64,000 nucleotides of DNA from Cryptomeria japonica. Its lineage: Eukaryota; Streptophyta; Pinopsida; Cupressales; Cupressaceae. Each line of letters opens with the position of its first letter. Positions within the stretch are counted from its first letter, which is position 1. A model generated the notes under the pieces. It was given only the letters and a program-made list of their open reading frames with translations, made no database searches and was not told where the DNA came from. The stretch spans positions 138,905,361-138,969,360 of the forward strand of contig NC_081406.1 of the NCBI RefSeq assembly GCF_030272615.1, written 5' to 3'. Shown in pieces: positions 36,081 to 47,038 of the stretch. The translations under genes were made by a program, and so were the position numbers.

Positions 36081-39000
36081 TTACTTCTGTTCTTGACGTT
36101 CATGTGCCTTGCAGATTGTTTCTGTTGAGTCAAATAGTGTTTCCTGCCAGGATTCTTCTTTGTACTTCTTCTTTGCTTTCCATTGAGGTTTTGGAGTTAT
36201 GCGTGGTGTCTTTCTTAATAGGAAAGTGAGTTTACAACCCAATCCCGTTTTGTCTCTACCGAGTTGTGAAGGAAGGTCTATGGGTTCAGTGACTCCTTCT
36301 TTGTGTTTTCCAATAGGTCCTTTACCGTCATATCCCATTTGTTCCATGATTAAGTAGCCCTTTCCATATAGGTGTGTTGGTAGAACTATGTCCAGAGTAG
36401 CTGCTCTGTTATCTTCTTCCTCATCTTTGTACAACCAGCTAAGAATGTCCTTATCTTCTGATTCATGTGCTAGAGTGCCTAGTTGGATGAATGTACCATC
36501 AAATTTGGTGAGGGGCTGAGTTACCTGATGTGTTGATGTAGTGGGTAATCCATGAGATCTGGGTGATGTTGGTAATCTGGCCAAACACATGGGTTCCAAA
36601 GAGTATTCTCCCATACCATGTTCTCTGATTTGCATTTTCTGCTTGAAATCTCCAGGTAATGGTTCAGGCTTTGCCTTCTGTAGGTCTGATGTTGAGGATT
36701 TCTATTTTTCCCTATTATGGGGAACCAAACTATCATGGGCTGCCCCCATTGCATTACAATTTTGAAATGGATTGTGATCAGTAGATATAGAGACCTCTTG
36801 TCCCTTATAGGGAAATTTGACACACTGGTGATACGTAGAAGGCACTGTTTGCATTTCATGTATCCAAGGTCGACCTAATAAAATATTGTAGGTGAGGTCT
36901 ATGTCTAAGATCTGACACATAGTATCCTTTTGCACTGGTCCAACTTGAATGGGTAACATCACGGTTCCTTTAGATGACCTTTCCTCATCATCATATGCCT
37001 TTATGGTAATCTTTTTACATGGATCAATAGACTCCTCTGAGAAGCCTAATGCATGGATAAGTTTTAAGGTACATATATTAAGTCCAGCTCCTCCATCTAT
37101 CACTAGTCTTTTTACTCGGTGTTTATAAACGACGACTTCAATATGGAGAGGAGTGTTATGTGGATGGCTTAAGGAAGTATTATCATGCTCTGTGAAGGTG
37201 AGATTATGAGGCCCTATCATATGAGCGACCATGGCTTGAAATCTATCTACATCTAGATCTTGAGGTACATTGGTTTCCAATAGCGCTTGTTCCAATATGT
37301 CTTTGTGTTTTGGCGACAGTTTCAACAATTCTAGTATAGATATCTGAGAAAGATTTTTGCGTAGTTAGTTGACTAAATCATATTGGATTTTTGGTGTAGT
37401 GGTTGAAGGCGATGTATGTCCCTTCAAGACATATTTATGAGCTCTGGTTGTTACATTGACAGATTCATGATCATGCTGGTCTCGGATTGTGATGGCATTC
37501 ACATGATGGTCTTTAGTTGATATGTGATTGATGGTGTTATTATAGATGTGGTTGATATGAGATCTATGTGTATCATTTGAGGTTGAAGCTCCATCTTTGT
37601 TGTAGTTTGGAAGAGGATTTTTAAAGGCTCTGTGGTCACCATTTGTTTTGAGACCATCTACCGTTAAATCACCTCGATCAATCATTTCCTGAACAATGTT
37701 TTTCAATCTCATGCAATCATTCGTTCAATGACCTTTGTTACGATGAAAATCACAATAGTGTGAATCATTCCACCAAGGTGGTTTGATTTGGGGTTCGTAG
37801 TTGTTGATTGGAGGCAAAGAGAGAATCTTGTTTGCTAGGAGCTCTCTGAATGCTGACTCTAGTGATTGTCCCAGTGGTGTGAAGGCACGTTTTTGGAAAT
37901 TGTTGGTGTCATCGTGTGAATTGTTATTAGGTCCTTGATTCATGGTTTTGTTTTGAGTATTGTTAGTGTTGTTTGCATTGGGTTGACCTTCATTGGTATT
38001 CGGTGTGTATGTGTTAGCATCTGGGTTAGCACCTTTAGGATTCTTTGTAGCTTGAGGATTTCTGGATAATGCGAGCACTGGTTGCTTAGATTTTGGATTG
38101 TGTGATTCATTACCGCCTTTGTTTTTGTTTCGGGTCCAGAATCTAGACTTGTCTAAGTTGTTGTTGTTTTAGTTATTGTAGTTTGATGAATTTGTTCCTT
38201 CTTTGAAGAATTTGAGTGTTCCCTTTTTGACACATGCTTCTTCTACTTGAATGTTGTTTTCAATCAATTTAGTGAAAGACGGTATGCATTGGAGTTTGAG
38301 CCTGTAACTCATCTCACCATTCAAGTTGTCAATGAAAATTTCCATTTTCTCCTTTTCAAGAATGTCTCGAGGATATCGTGAAACCATACATCGTCAGCAT
38401 TGAAGGAATATCATGAATGTTTCATTGTTTTTCTATTTGGTGTTGTAGATGTCTAGCATGGTTATGGCATGTTGAATGTTATAGGCATATTGTGTTATGA
38501 ACTTGTTAACCAGTTCATCAAATGATCTGACAGGAGGTGTAATTTTGGATAACCATTCCATTGTTTGTCCTCCCAAGCTTTGGGGGAATAACCTCATCAG
38601 ATAGGTGTCATCATGAGCAAATTCTCTGACATGATCATGGGAATCACTTTTTCCATCGTATTTGTCAAATTTAGGTACATCTGAGTTTGTAGGAAAAGGG
38701 ATCATGTGCAATCTTCTGTCAAAAGGATAAGGATAGATTTTGTTTAATGAGTACTATACTGTCGCCCCTTGTTGCATGTCTTGCATTTGTCTTTGTAACA
38801 TTTGCATTTGTTGAGTAAGGGCAACCAAAGGAGCATTGTTTTATCGAGGGAAGAGTTCTTCCCTTGTATTGATCCTGGGTTGAAATGGTGTATGGAACGG
38901 TATGTTTTCCTCGGGGATGTTTTGTCTTGGTGTATGTTGTTCTGGTATGTTTTGCTCGAGGATATCTTGTTCATGGTCACGTGCTTCCCCTTCTCATTGT

Positions 39001-39431
39001 CATTCTTGATATTCATAATGTTGAGGTCTCGTTCTAAACACATCTGCGTCAAAGTCTTCAGGGAGTTTAACTCCTTTGCTTGTGAGCATGAGCAAGTATT
39101 TTTCTTTGTCGTTTTCCACGAGTCTTTCTACAAGTTTTTGGAATGAAGCACTTTCTTGGCATTCCTGAAGAAGTTCTTCAGAAATTTCAGTATCCTCTAG
39201 GTGTGGACCTTCAAAAGGATTTGATAACCTTTGATTCATACTGGATTCTGCTTGTGCCTTGCTTTGTTGGTTTTGTTGAGAGCGAGTAACAGACATTTTA
39301 GTAGAAACTTTCTGTGACAAAGGGGACAAAATCCTCTTCAATATGTTGCTCGGGGGTTGGTGGTTCAAGTCGGGGTGTGTTGTAAGTGATACACTCGTTG
39401 GGCAAGAATGCCGGATTGATCTTTCCTCCAT
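36081..39431 (-). pseudogene. Gypsy-2 Gag, protease and G-patch
   Basis: One minus-strand frame with about ten stops. Possible starts are ATG 39431 or, more like the family, ATG 39296 (MSVTRSQQNQQSK). Gag capsid: 38711-38169 (FDKYDGKSDSHDHVREF, GGQTMEWLSKI, MEIFIDNLNGEM). Zinc-knuckle-like YCDFHRNKGH then TNDC at 37760-37710. Retropepsin at 37328-36702: LVIDGGAGLNIC, where the active-site triad reads DGG instead of the usual D-T/S/N-G, and ILLGRPWIHEM. After it, at 36370-36260, the run of G-Y, G-K-G, G-K and G-L-G is a G-patch domain. The stop at 38758 and the frame piece at 38744-39052 are secondary damage or shadow. The joint to Pol needs a frame change. Confidence 0.88.
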
Positions 39432-40045
39432 GGTTTATGATTTGATTAAATGCGGATTTTTGACAATATGCCCTAGTCTTTAAAGGCTCTTTGTCAAATT
39501 CGTTGGATTTGTTTTGGATATAAAGTTTAACGTGATGAAGGAATATTCGATGAGATTTGAAGAGTTGACGATTGATGTATAAAAATTTCTTCAAAGTGAT
39601 CAATGGTTTCCTTTGAATTGTTTTGGATTCAATTGATCTTGCTTTGAAAATTCAAGTTTTTACTTTATCAAAGTGAAGGTTTAGATGCCCCTTCACGACA
39701 AAGCGTGTCAAATAATATGGATAAAGTCTCCCGATATGGAAACTTGATTTGACAACTTGAGGTTTTAAGAAAGTGTTTTTGAGATAAAATCTGTGAGATG
39801 ATAAAGGACCCGTTTGCCACTTGTGATGATGTTTCCTGATTTTGATAGGATAGATATATTTTATCGTGTGATCAGTTTTGGATTTTTACAACTTTTGTTT
39901 GACACAAATTTTGCTCAAGAAATAGTTTTTAAAGCTCTTTTGTTGATACTCTGTTTTGATGATAAATGATGCTGATGGAAAGAGGTTTCCAAAAATGTTT
40001 TCAAAATTCCTCACTGTTTTGCCCCCTGTTTTTTTGGTTTTGGTC

Positions 40046-40427
40046 ACGCACTAAAACAGAGATAAGATGCGCTACCAAAATTACTTCATGCGCTAAACTA
40101 ACGACTACACGTGCTAAGTTGGCCCTAGCCACGCACTAAAGTTTTTTACTATTGAAATTTGTTTTCTGTCTGGCTTGAAAAGCTATGCGCTAATATGGGT
40201 CTGCCACGCGCTGACTGTTAAACCCTACGTGCTAAAGTTTGACTCCTACGCGCTAAGCTGATGCTTCAACGTGCTAGGCTATTTTTCGGATGCGCTAACT
40301 GTTTAACATTGTTTTGAAATTCTAGAAGAATGCTACTGTTTTAACTGGACGTGCTAACTTGATGTTCTGATGTGCTAATAAATGTACCACATGCGCTAAG
40401 AAGTTGCTCTCACGTGCTAGACTGCCT
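40046..40427 (-). repeat. Motif array B: TTAGCGCAT on the gag strand
   Basis: Plus strand shows six exact GCGCTA cores plus about six GTGCTA and two GCACTA, usually as ATGCGCTAA or ACGTGCTAA. The variants differ from the core by C-to-T or G-to-A at the CpG. It lies 600 bases before gag. Confidence 0.88.
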
Positions 40428-42145
40428 TGATATTTTCCTTTGTCTGGTTTTTGCAATTTTTGGATTTTTTTTGTGAGTTTTTCAGTTGTGATGGATGATT
40501 TTCTGAAGTAGTAAATGTAAGCACAACACAAAAGAGACAACCATCTTGCCTAATCTAACAAAAAGTGTATGTTCTACGAGGATGTGTTCAAATCCCCAAT
40601 GTTTTAACAGGTTTGGATACAAATTATACACATCAAGAAGACTCTTTATTTAAAGGTCATAAATAACATCATAGCTCACTAGTCTCGATACTCCGTCAGC
40701 TCAATTTGCATTTTGCTAGAAATTAACTCAAAGTGAACTGCTTCACAATTGAGTAGTTATCTTGGGAGATATATGGTGAGCGATCTTGGGGGCGGATTCT
40801 TCCCCACCCTTGCACTATGATGTTATAAATGTCTGGTTATTGACTCGGCTCAAGGTTTCTATTTCTATGGTTCGTAATCAGGCTTCCTATTCAGCCGTCA
40901 GTGAAAAACTCCCTCAGGAGGCTTCCCAACCTTTAGAACAAAGGCTTTACGTATCTCAAGGATACTGGGGGAAGGCTAATCACTGCACGCAACCATTGAA
41001 AAGAACTTTCTTCACTTTCCACTTTTGATTATAGTGGGTTGGAATACTTGGCGTCAAAGTTGTTCTCCACTTAGGTCATTCCCTTCACACCGGCCATAAA
41101 TGGCTTTAAGAGTTGATTTCAACTCCTCGGGAAGGCAGCCCTGCTAAAGGATTTATTGCTTGAAGTAAAGAAAGATTTAAGAGTGGTCTGAATTTTTTAT
41201 CACCCAATTAAGGGGAGAGCATATACTTTCCACTTTCGAGACAAATCACACAAGTTCTTTTTAGCTTTTCAAAGCAATGATTTGCTAACTTCTATTTGGA
41301 GATGTTGCTCCAACAAGCATGATGTTGTTTTTAACCTTTCATAGCAAAGTGGATATTTCAAAAACCTTTGTAAAACAAGCCTGGTCAACAAAAGTAAATC
41401 ATGATGTTTGGTCAACAAAATTAAAGTCGATAGGGGAAAACTTTCCCTCTTTGCCTTGCACAAAATGAAGATGAGGTTCTTTTACTTTGCAAAATAAAAT
41501 GGATCCTTTTAGACACCAAAGGAAGGTGAGGTTCGTTTTAAGCTTTGCAGAAAGTAAATTTGCTTGTTCTTTTTAGAGCTTCCAAAATGAAGTGTTTTTC
41601 CTAACTTGCAGGAATGAAAGGTTTGTTTTGTTGTTCTTTTTACCATGCAATAAAGAAAGATGAATTTTCTTTTAAAACACCAAAAAGGAAGGCATGAAGT
41701 TCATTTTATGCATTCAAATGAAATGATGAGGTTTATTTTAACTTTTGTAAAAAGGAGAGTGAGTTCTTTTTAACCAACTTTTGTTGAAAGAAAGTAAAAA
41801 AAGAAACTTGAAGCCTCTAAACTAACTCCTTCCCCTACACAAAAAAGATTAGAACATGCACATAGTCAGTGATCAAATGTTAGTGTGGGCTTACACAAGC
41901 CTAAATTCTGATCTTGGTTACAAATTTTACAATCCTGATCCTGAAATGCCCTGAAATTTGACTAAGTCTGAAATTTGGAGCATCTTCTAAAAATTAGATT
42001 TTGCATTACAACTCCTAGAGGTCCGAAACCCCTCTCAAACATCCTGACAATATATATGGAATATAACTTAAAGTATAAGTGACATTTCCTCTTTGTCCTC
42101 CCAGAAGCCTAATTTTTTGACTCTGCTACAAATTTTTGCCTCTGT

Positions 42146-42593
42146 TAGCTCTATGCGCTAAACTATTTCATAGATGCACTAAGAAATGATTTCTATGTGC
42201 TAAGAAAAAGCACCTATGCTCTATTATGTGCCCCTAATGCACTAAACTATTTTCCCGATGCGCTATTCTATTTTTCTCCTGCGCTGAAACCTACAGGAAA
42301 ATGTTAGGAATATGATGCACTAAAGAAAAGACTTTACATGCCATAGAATAGACTGCACGTGCTAAACAGTGAGCCAGATATGCTATCTAACAGACCCGAC
42401 GTGCCAAACTATTTTTCAGATGCGCTACTCTATTTTTTTCCTGCGTTGATACCTACAGGAAAAGATTAGTGGAAGTCATGTGCTAAAGAAAGAACTTCAC
42501 GCGCTAGAGTATAGACCCCACGCGCTAAACAGTATGTGGGATGTGCTAGACTGCTAACTGGATGCGCTAGGGAATGTTTCCCACGCGCTGATT
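42146..42593 (-). repeat. Motif array C: TTAGCGCAT on the gag strand, with 162-bp duplication
   Basis: Six exact GCGCTA cores and about seven CpG-decayed versions on the plus strand. A block with AAACTATTTT...GATGCGCTA...CCTACAGGAAAA is repeated in tandem (42244-42405 and 42406-42570), so the array grew partly by a 162-base duplication. Starts about 65 bases from the PBS. Confidence 0.88.
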
Positions 42594-42656
42594 CCTGTTT
42601 CCTGCAGACCTGCAAAAGTGGTTAAATTCAAAAACCGATTTGATATATAGGGTCGG

Positions 42657-42674
42657 GCCCCACGGTGGGCACCA
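42657..42674 (-). other. Gypsy-2 primer binding site
   Basis: Minus strand reads TGGTGCCCACCGTGGGGC four bases inside the 5' LTR. GGCGCCCACCGTGGGGC-type sites are typical of Tat/Ogre elements; I do not assign the tRNA. Confidence 0.75.
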
Positions 42675-42678
42675 GAAA

Positions 42679-44164
42679 TGTATGCTGGAAAAGCGGGTCG
42701 ATAGAACTCAAAATGTGAAAAATGGAGCTCTAGGGAGCCTTGCTCACACACCCATAGGACTTCTTGGTGCAAGCTATGGAGTCATGAAGTATGGCTCAGC
42801 TTCCCAAGGTTGGTTCCATGGTTCTCTATCTTACACGGTCCCTCAAACCAATGTTTTTGCTCTCAGATCACTAAGCAAAATGGTTTAAGGATGACAAATG
42901 CAAGAATGAGGGATGCTTTTGTTGATTTTAAGATGAAATGCATCCTAAACTATGCATGATCCTATAAATACAATAAACTAATTATAAGATGACAAGATTA
43001 GCAAACAAGACTATCCTAGCGTGCTATATTAGTCTATGATTTAAGCTAAATGATAAGGAAAATACTCTAAACATGCATATTTAGATTAATTCCTATTTAA
43101 AAGAGAGGCTAAATGATGAGCATATATGAAATATGAAAGCTTGAATGGATTTTAGTATAAGTGTGATGCTAAAGACTTGGATCTCTAAAAATGGAGGAAT
43201 GAGAGCTCTATTTATAGCAAAAATAGGGCAATGGATGGCCAGGATTGAAAGATTTAATCAAGGGTTAAGTTTGAAAGTTGGGAATCTATGTTTCCAATTG
43301 GCACTAATGAAATGGTGACAATTGTCAACATAAGGTTGGTTGAGAGGAGATGTAATAAGCATTAAATGCTTGAGAAGACCTCATGGTTACCCTAGGGGTT
43401 AAGGGTTAAGGTTAAGTTAGGGTTATCCATTGGATAAAGCTTTTATCCATTGGATAAAGCTTTTATCCAAAGGATAAACTTTTGTGCAAAGGTTTAAGGA
43501 TAACCATGGTCAAAGCAATAAATGTTTGATGAGACCCTTGGGTTACATGGAGGTTGAGTTTATGGAAATTCTTTAACCATGTAAGAGGGTTGAGTTAACC
43601 ATTAATGGTTATGAAGACTTTGGGGACAAATTTGTAAGAGTCCTTTCAAATTTGGGGGTATTCAAAAAGTTAGCTTGTTGAATGGATAAAGGCTTTAATG
43701 CCTTTTGAAGACTTTACTCCAAATTTGAGAAGTGACCTCCTCAAATTTAGGGAAAAGGGATAATGGATGGGTTTGGGTTAATTAATCAGGATTAGAAGAA
43801 TCTAGAAGAGGTTAGAAAGAGGGTTAGGATGCAAGTGGAAGAGGTGGATTTTGCAAGTGGGTGAGGGAAAATAGAATTAATTTAAAATAAATTGCTTTAT
43901 TTCAAATTGGTTGCAATTAAATAAATTAGATTTATTTAATTTAGGATAACTATTTTAATTAAATTTGAATTTAATTAAAAAGTGGACAGAGGCTTTAATT
44001 GAATAAAATGAATTTATCCTATTAAATGGCATAGTGAATTTAATTGAGTAATTTACTTAATTAAATAGAGGAATGTGGATAATTTAATTAAATTGGATTT
44101 AATTAAATAGAGAAATGAACATAAAATATTCATTTAGGAATATGGTCATTTTTATACGTCTACA
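42679..44164 (-). repeat. Gypsy-2 5' LTR (1,486 bp)
   Basis: On the minus strand starts TGTAGACG and ends CATACA. Exactly 20 bases longer than the 3' LTR because CCATTGGATAAAGCTTTTAT is present twice in tandem (43424-43463). TATA-like CTATAAATAG at 43208-43217 on the minus strand. Confidence 0.95.
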
Positions 44165-45507
44165 GCAAGCATGTCACTCCCCGAAGAAGTACCTATTGGT
44201 GATAGGTGAGTTTCAGGTTGTGGAGCTGCTAACTCATCCTCTGTTATATTGGTTTTCTTCAACACATCTTCTTTGATGGCTTTTGCTTGTCTGGAACCTT
44301 TCCTTACAACTACCTCGACCTTTTTCACTCTTTTCTTTGATTGTATTTGGCTTTCAATAGTTTCTGCACTACCAAATATTTCTTCCTTAGGTTCTCTGGG
44401 GGCTTCCACAAGTGCTTTAGCATATGTTTCAATTATATAATCATCTATTTCATAGCCCATCTTGGTTACCCAAACTGTCATAGGGATGACTGCTTCCATC
44501 CAGATTTCATCTTTCTTGATTACAAAGCATATTTCATCTTTGTATTTGTCGACAATCTTTTGTGATAATCTAATTCTTTTCTTCATTTTTGCTTTTAATG
44601 CTTGAAAGAAGTCATGAATATTGTTTTCCTTGTCTTCTCCCATGTTATTGAATAGTTTTGTTAACTATTTGCCTACCGGTATATCATATCCAAGTTCTTT
44701 GTAGCCTATATCGGGAACTTGTTTTGTTATATGTAGCATCAAACATACTAACAGATTTCCAAACCTGAAAGTTCCTTTCTTGTCCTTCTTAATCTTTCCA
44801 AGGTTGTCAATTAATTCATCCTTTAACCACTCACATATATCAATCATTGCATTATCTGTGACCATATCATAAGCACTCTTAATGCATAAACTTGAAACTA
44901 AATTGAGTCTATTTGCATGAGTAGCTTTATACCCTAATATCATGCTGATAAATCTCACATTAATGTCTCTTACATCATTAACTCTTAGGGACCTCTTGTC
45001 GAATGTTGCACCAGTTAGGTTTATAACTAGGTCATTGGATACCTTCTTGGTTTTATCTGGCCTTTTACCGGTGATCGGTAACCCTGTGACAGCTTTCACA
45101 GCTTCCTTAGTGATTTTGTGGATTGCATCTAACCAGAAAAATTCACCATGTACCCTGCTTAAGACTATCCTAATCACATCCTTGGGGAATTCAGGAATGC
45201 TAAGGATCTCTATAAATCCTAGGGTTTCAATGATCTTGTGTTCATCTTTTACATTGTCGGTTTTATCACATATCACAGTCTTAAACATAGTCTTAATTTC
45301 TTCACCTCCTAGTTCCTCAATGTTGCAGTGGATGTACATTCTGGGGTCTTCAGCATAAACAACTCCCTTAAGAATTTGAGAAAAATCACCTAAGGTATCA
45401 TCTTTCTTTGCTACCTCGGGAACTAACTAAAATACGGGCGTAGGTCTTTTTATCACTTCAACAATAGTAGGGTTTTCTATATATTCAATTGCAGAGATGG
45501 ATGCCAT
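44165..45507 (-). pseudogene. Copia-4 ORF2, N-terminal part
   Basis: Begins at ATG 45507 (MASISAIEYIENPTIVEV) and runs in one frame to the Gypsy-2 insertion, then resumes at 25493; total about 1,100 residues. One stop near 45428 (TAG where CAG fits) and one near 44645. The part at 45339-44665 is a globular region with VLSRVHGEFFWLDAIHKI and AVTGLPITGKRP followed by conserved-looking helices. This loosely resembles the 'putative plant transposon protein' and PMD-like ORFs carried by plant elements, but I cannot name the family. The next part (44643-44157) turns basic and Ser/Pro-rich. Not a retroelement enzyme. Confidence 0.6.
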
Positions 45508-45848
45508 GATTAAATACCTTTTATTGCCTTTAGGATGGATGATTGCTTGGAGTGTTCTTGCTTCTTGCTCGAAATGCCTTAGCTCGAAATCTTCATGCTT
45601 TTCGTAGGTTTGAAATCTCAGTGAAATGAAATGAAGCCAAAAACCTCAATTTTATAGTGTCTTTTCACCATCTACCACATTAATTGCATGCCGGTTAAGT
45701 GTTTACTTAACATTGTTTGCCGGTAAGAAGTGATTTCCAACTTCTTATCTCTAACCGAGGGAATAATAGCACGTGTCATTAGATTGCCAAACCCTCAAAG
45801 AAATTTTCTTCAATTAGATGAAGAACTTCCTGCCAGTGGAGCACTGCT

Positions 45849-46967
45849 CTATCCTTCTGGTGAAACATCACTCTGTTCTATTAATGAAGCATTGGTTTGT
45901 TCTACCGGTGGAGGAGTATTCCCAATATTTAGATCAGATTTTCTAATCCATTGTTTTGAGAATTCTTGCTTAACCTCTTCAACTTTTTCTTTACCTTTCA
46001 AGCTAGAAATTTTATTGTCTACCGGCATTCCTTTACTTCTATAGAATTTAGCAATATGCCCAATCTTGTTACATGCATAACAAGTTACATTATTCTTCTG
46101 AATAGCTTTCCCATAGCCTATGCCAGTTTGTGTTCTGCATTGATTAGATAAATGTCCAAATCTTCCACAAACATAACATCTCACATTCATCCTGCAGTTT
46201 TCAGAGTTGTGACCTACTTTGTTGCATTCAGAACATTGACTGGTGGGTGTGGTGATATTCTGATAATTTCTAGATCTACATTCATTTGCTCTATGACCAT
46301 ACTTATTACAGTTAAAGCATTTTCCATTGAATTTATAAGCATTAGGTTGTCTTACCGGTTTGTTGTGATCCTCAGTATTTGCAGTACTAGAGCTTTCACC
46401 AACTTCAAAGCCAATTCCAGAAGTGTCACCTTTAGGTTTTTGATTTTTCAACAAGGTGCCAAGTTCCTTTGAGCTTTTCTTGAATTTTTCTTTATGTTGA
46501 TTTACAGTTTCTAGTTCTCTTTCTAAGACTTCTTTTTGTCTCATCAATTCATTTGAGTCATTCTGAGTATGCATCAGATCTGTCTTCAACATGTTATTTT
46601 CATAGCTAAGTCTTGTGTTCTCATTTGCTGCATCACTTAGTCTTCTGGTCAATTCTTCTTCATTCTTCTTCCTATCCTCAATCTCTTCAAAAAATCTCAT
46701 AGTCATATCCTGCATCTCATTCTTTGTTGTCATGTTCTCTTGTTTTAGCTTGCTTATCATATCATTAAGTGATTCCTTTTCATCATTTTCATTTTGCAAT
46801 TTTTCACAAAGTTCTCTTCTCTTATTTCTTGCAACAGTAAAATTTTCTTGAAGGGCCTGAATGATATCCCAAGCTGCCCTTAAATCATCTTCTAGTTTGA
46901 TATTTTTCAATTTCTCTACATCATAGTTTGAAAGAGCTCCTTCAAGTTGCTTCATCAGATTTTCCAT
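45849..46967 (-). CDS. Copia-4 Gag-like protein: coiled coil and four zinc knuckles
   Basis: The frame is open from 47024, but ATG 46967 (MENLMKQLEGALSNYDVEK) is the likely start because the upstream codons overlap the PBS region. About 372 residues: a long coiled coil (residues ~20-170), then CCHC knuckles CFNCNKYGHRANEC, CSECNKVGHNSENC and CYVCGRFGHLSNQC, and a fourth, CYACNKIGHIAKFY, whose last Cys is now Tyr. A charged tail follows, ending at 45849. The knuckles suggest RNA binding and the coiled coil self-assembly, as in Gag (family knowledge). A Copia Gag usually has one knuckle and no such coiled coil. It is the only large ORF of Copia-4 without an internal stop. Confidence 0.75.
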   Translation of the reverse strand: MENLMKQLEGALSNYDVEKLKNIKLEDDLRAAWDIIQALQENFTVARNKRRELCEKLQNENDEKESLNDMISKLKQENMTTKNEMQDMTMRFFEEIEDRKKNEEELTRRLSDAANENTRLSYENNMLKTDLMHTQNDSNELMRQKEVLERELETVNQHKEKFKKSSKELGTLLKNQKPKGDTSGIGFEVGESSSTANTEDHNKPVRQPNAYKFNGKCFNCNKYGHRANECRSRNYQNITTPTSQCSECNKVGHNSENCRMNVRCYVCGRFGHLSNQCRTQTGIGYGKAIQKNNVTCYACNKIGHIAKFYRSKGMPVDNKISSLKGKEKVEEVKQEFSKQWIRKSDLNIGNTPPPVEQTNASLIEQSDVSPEG

Positions 46968-47024
46968 CTTTACTAGTGTCAAGATCTTCCTCAAGCTGTT
47001 AGGCTTCTGAAAATAGAGGACCAA

Positions 47025-47036
47025 GCTCTGATACCA
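47025..47036 (-). other. Copia-4 primer binding site
   Basis: Minus strand reads TGGTATCAGAGC two bases inside the 5' LTR. Confidence 0.9.
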
Positions 47037-47038
47037 AT

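Larger units (their letters stand above)
39604..42656 (-). other. Gypsy-2 leader (5' untranslated region)
   Basis: About 3 kb between PBS and gag with no supported gene. In element order it holds motif array C (42593-42146), a degenerate tandem repeat (41810-41240, TTCTTTTTA...CTTTGCAAAATGAA units of about 60 bases), and array B (40427-40046). A long leader with tandem repeats is common in Tat elements. Confidence 0.7.
25499..44164 (-). mobile_element. Gypsy-2: Tat/Ogre-like Ty3 element with antisense gene
   Basis: An 18,666-bp element on the minus strand inserted in Copia-4 ORF2: 5' LTR 42679-44164, PBS 42657-42674, 3-kb leader, gag-protease 39431-36081, pol 35692-31870, then a 5-kb region holding an opposite-strand PMD gene (27441-30540), PPT 26965-26978 and 3' LTR 25499-26964. 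The flanking pentamers GTAGG (25494-25498) and GCAAG (44165-44169) differ at two sites. Removing the element plus one pentamer (18,671 bases) restores the host ORF2 frame exactly, which supports a true 5-base duplication. The second RNase H and the antisense ORF point to the Tat lineage. Confidence 0.9.

Noticed and set aside
31866-39431. Envelope-like gene in Gypsy-2
   Set aside because: No signal peptide or transmembrane frame between integrase and 3' LTR on the sense strand; that space holds the antisense PMD gene.
40786-41028. 80-codon plus frame in the Gypsy-2 leader
   Set aside because: Antisense to the element, no domain, no promoter or splice signal as seen for the PMD gene.
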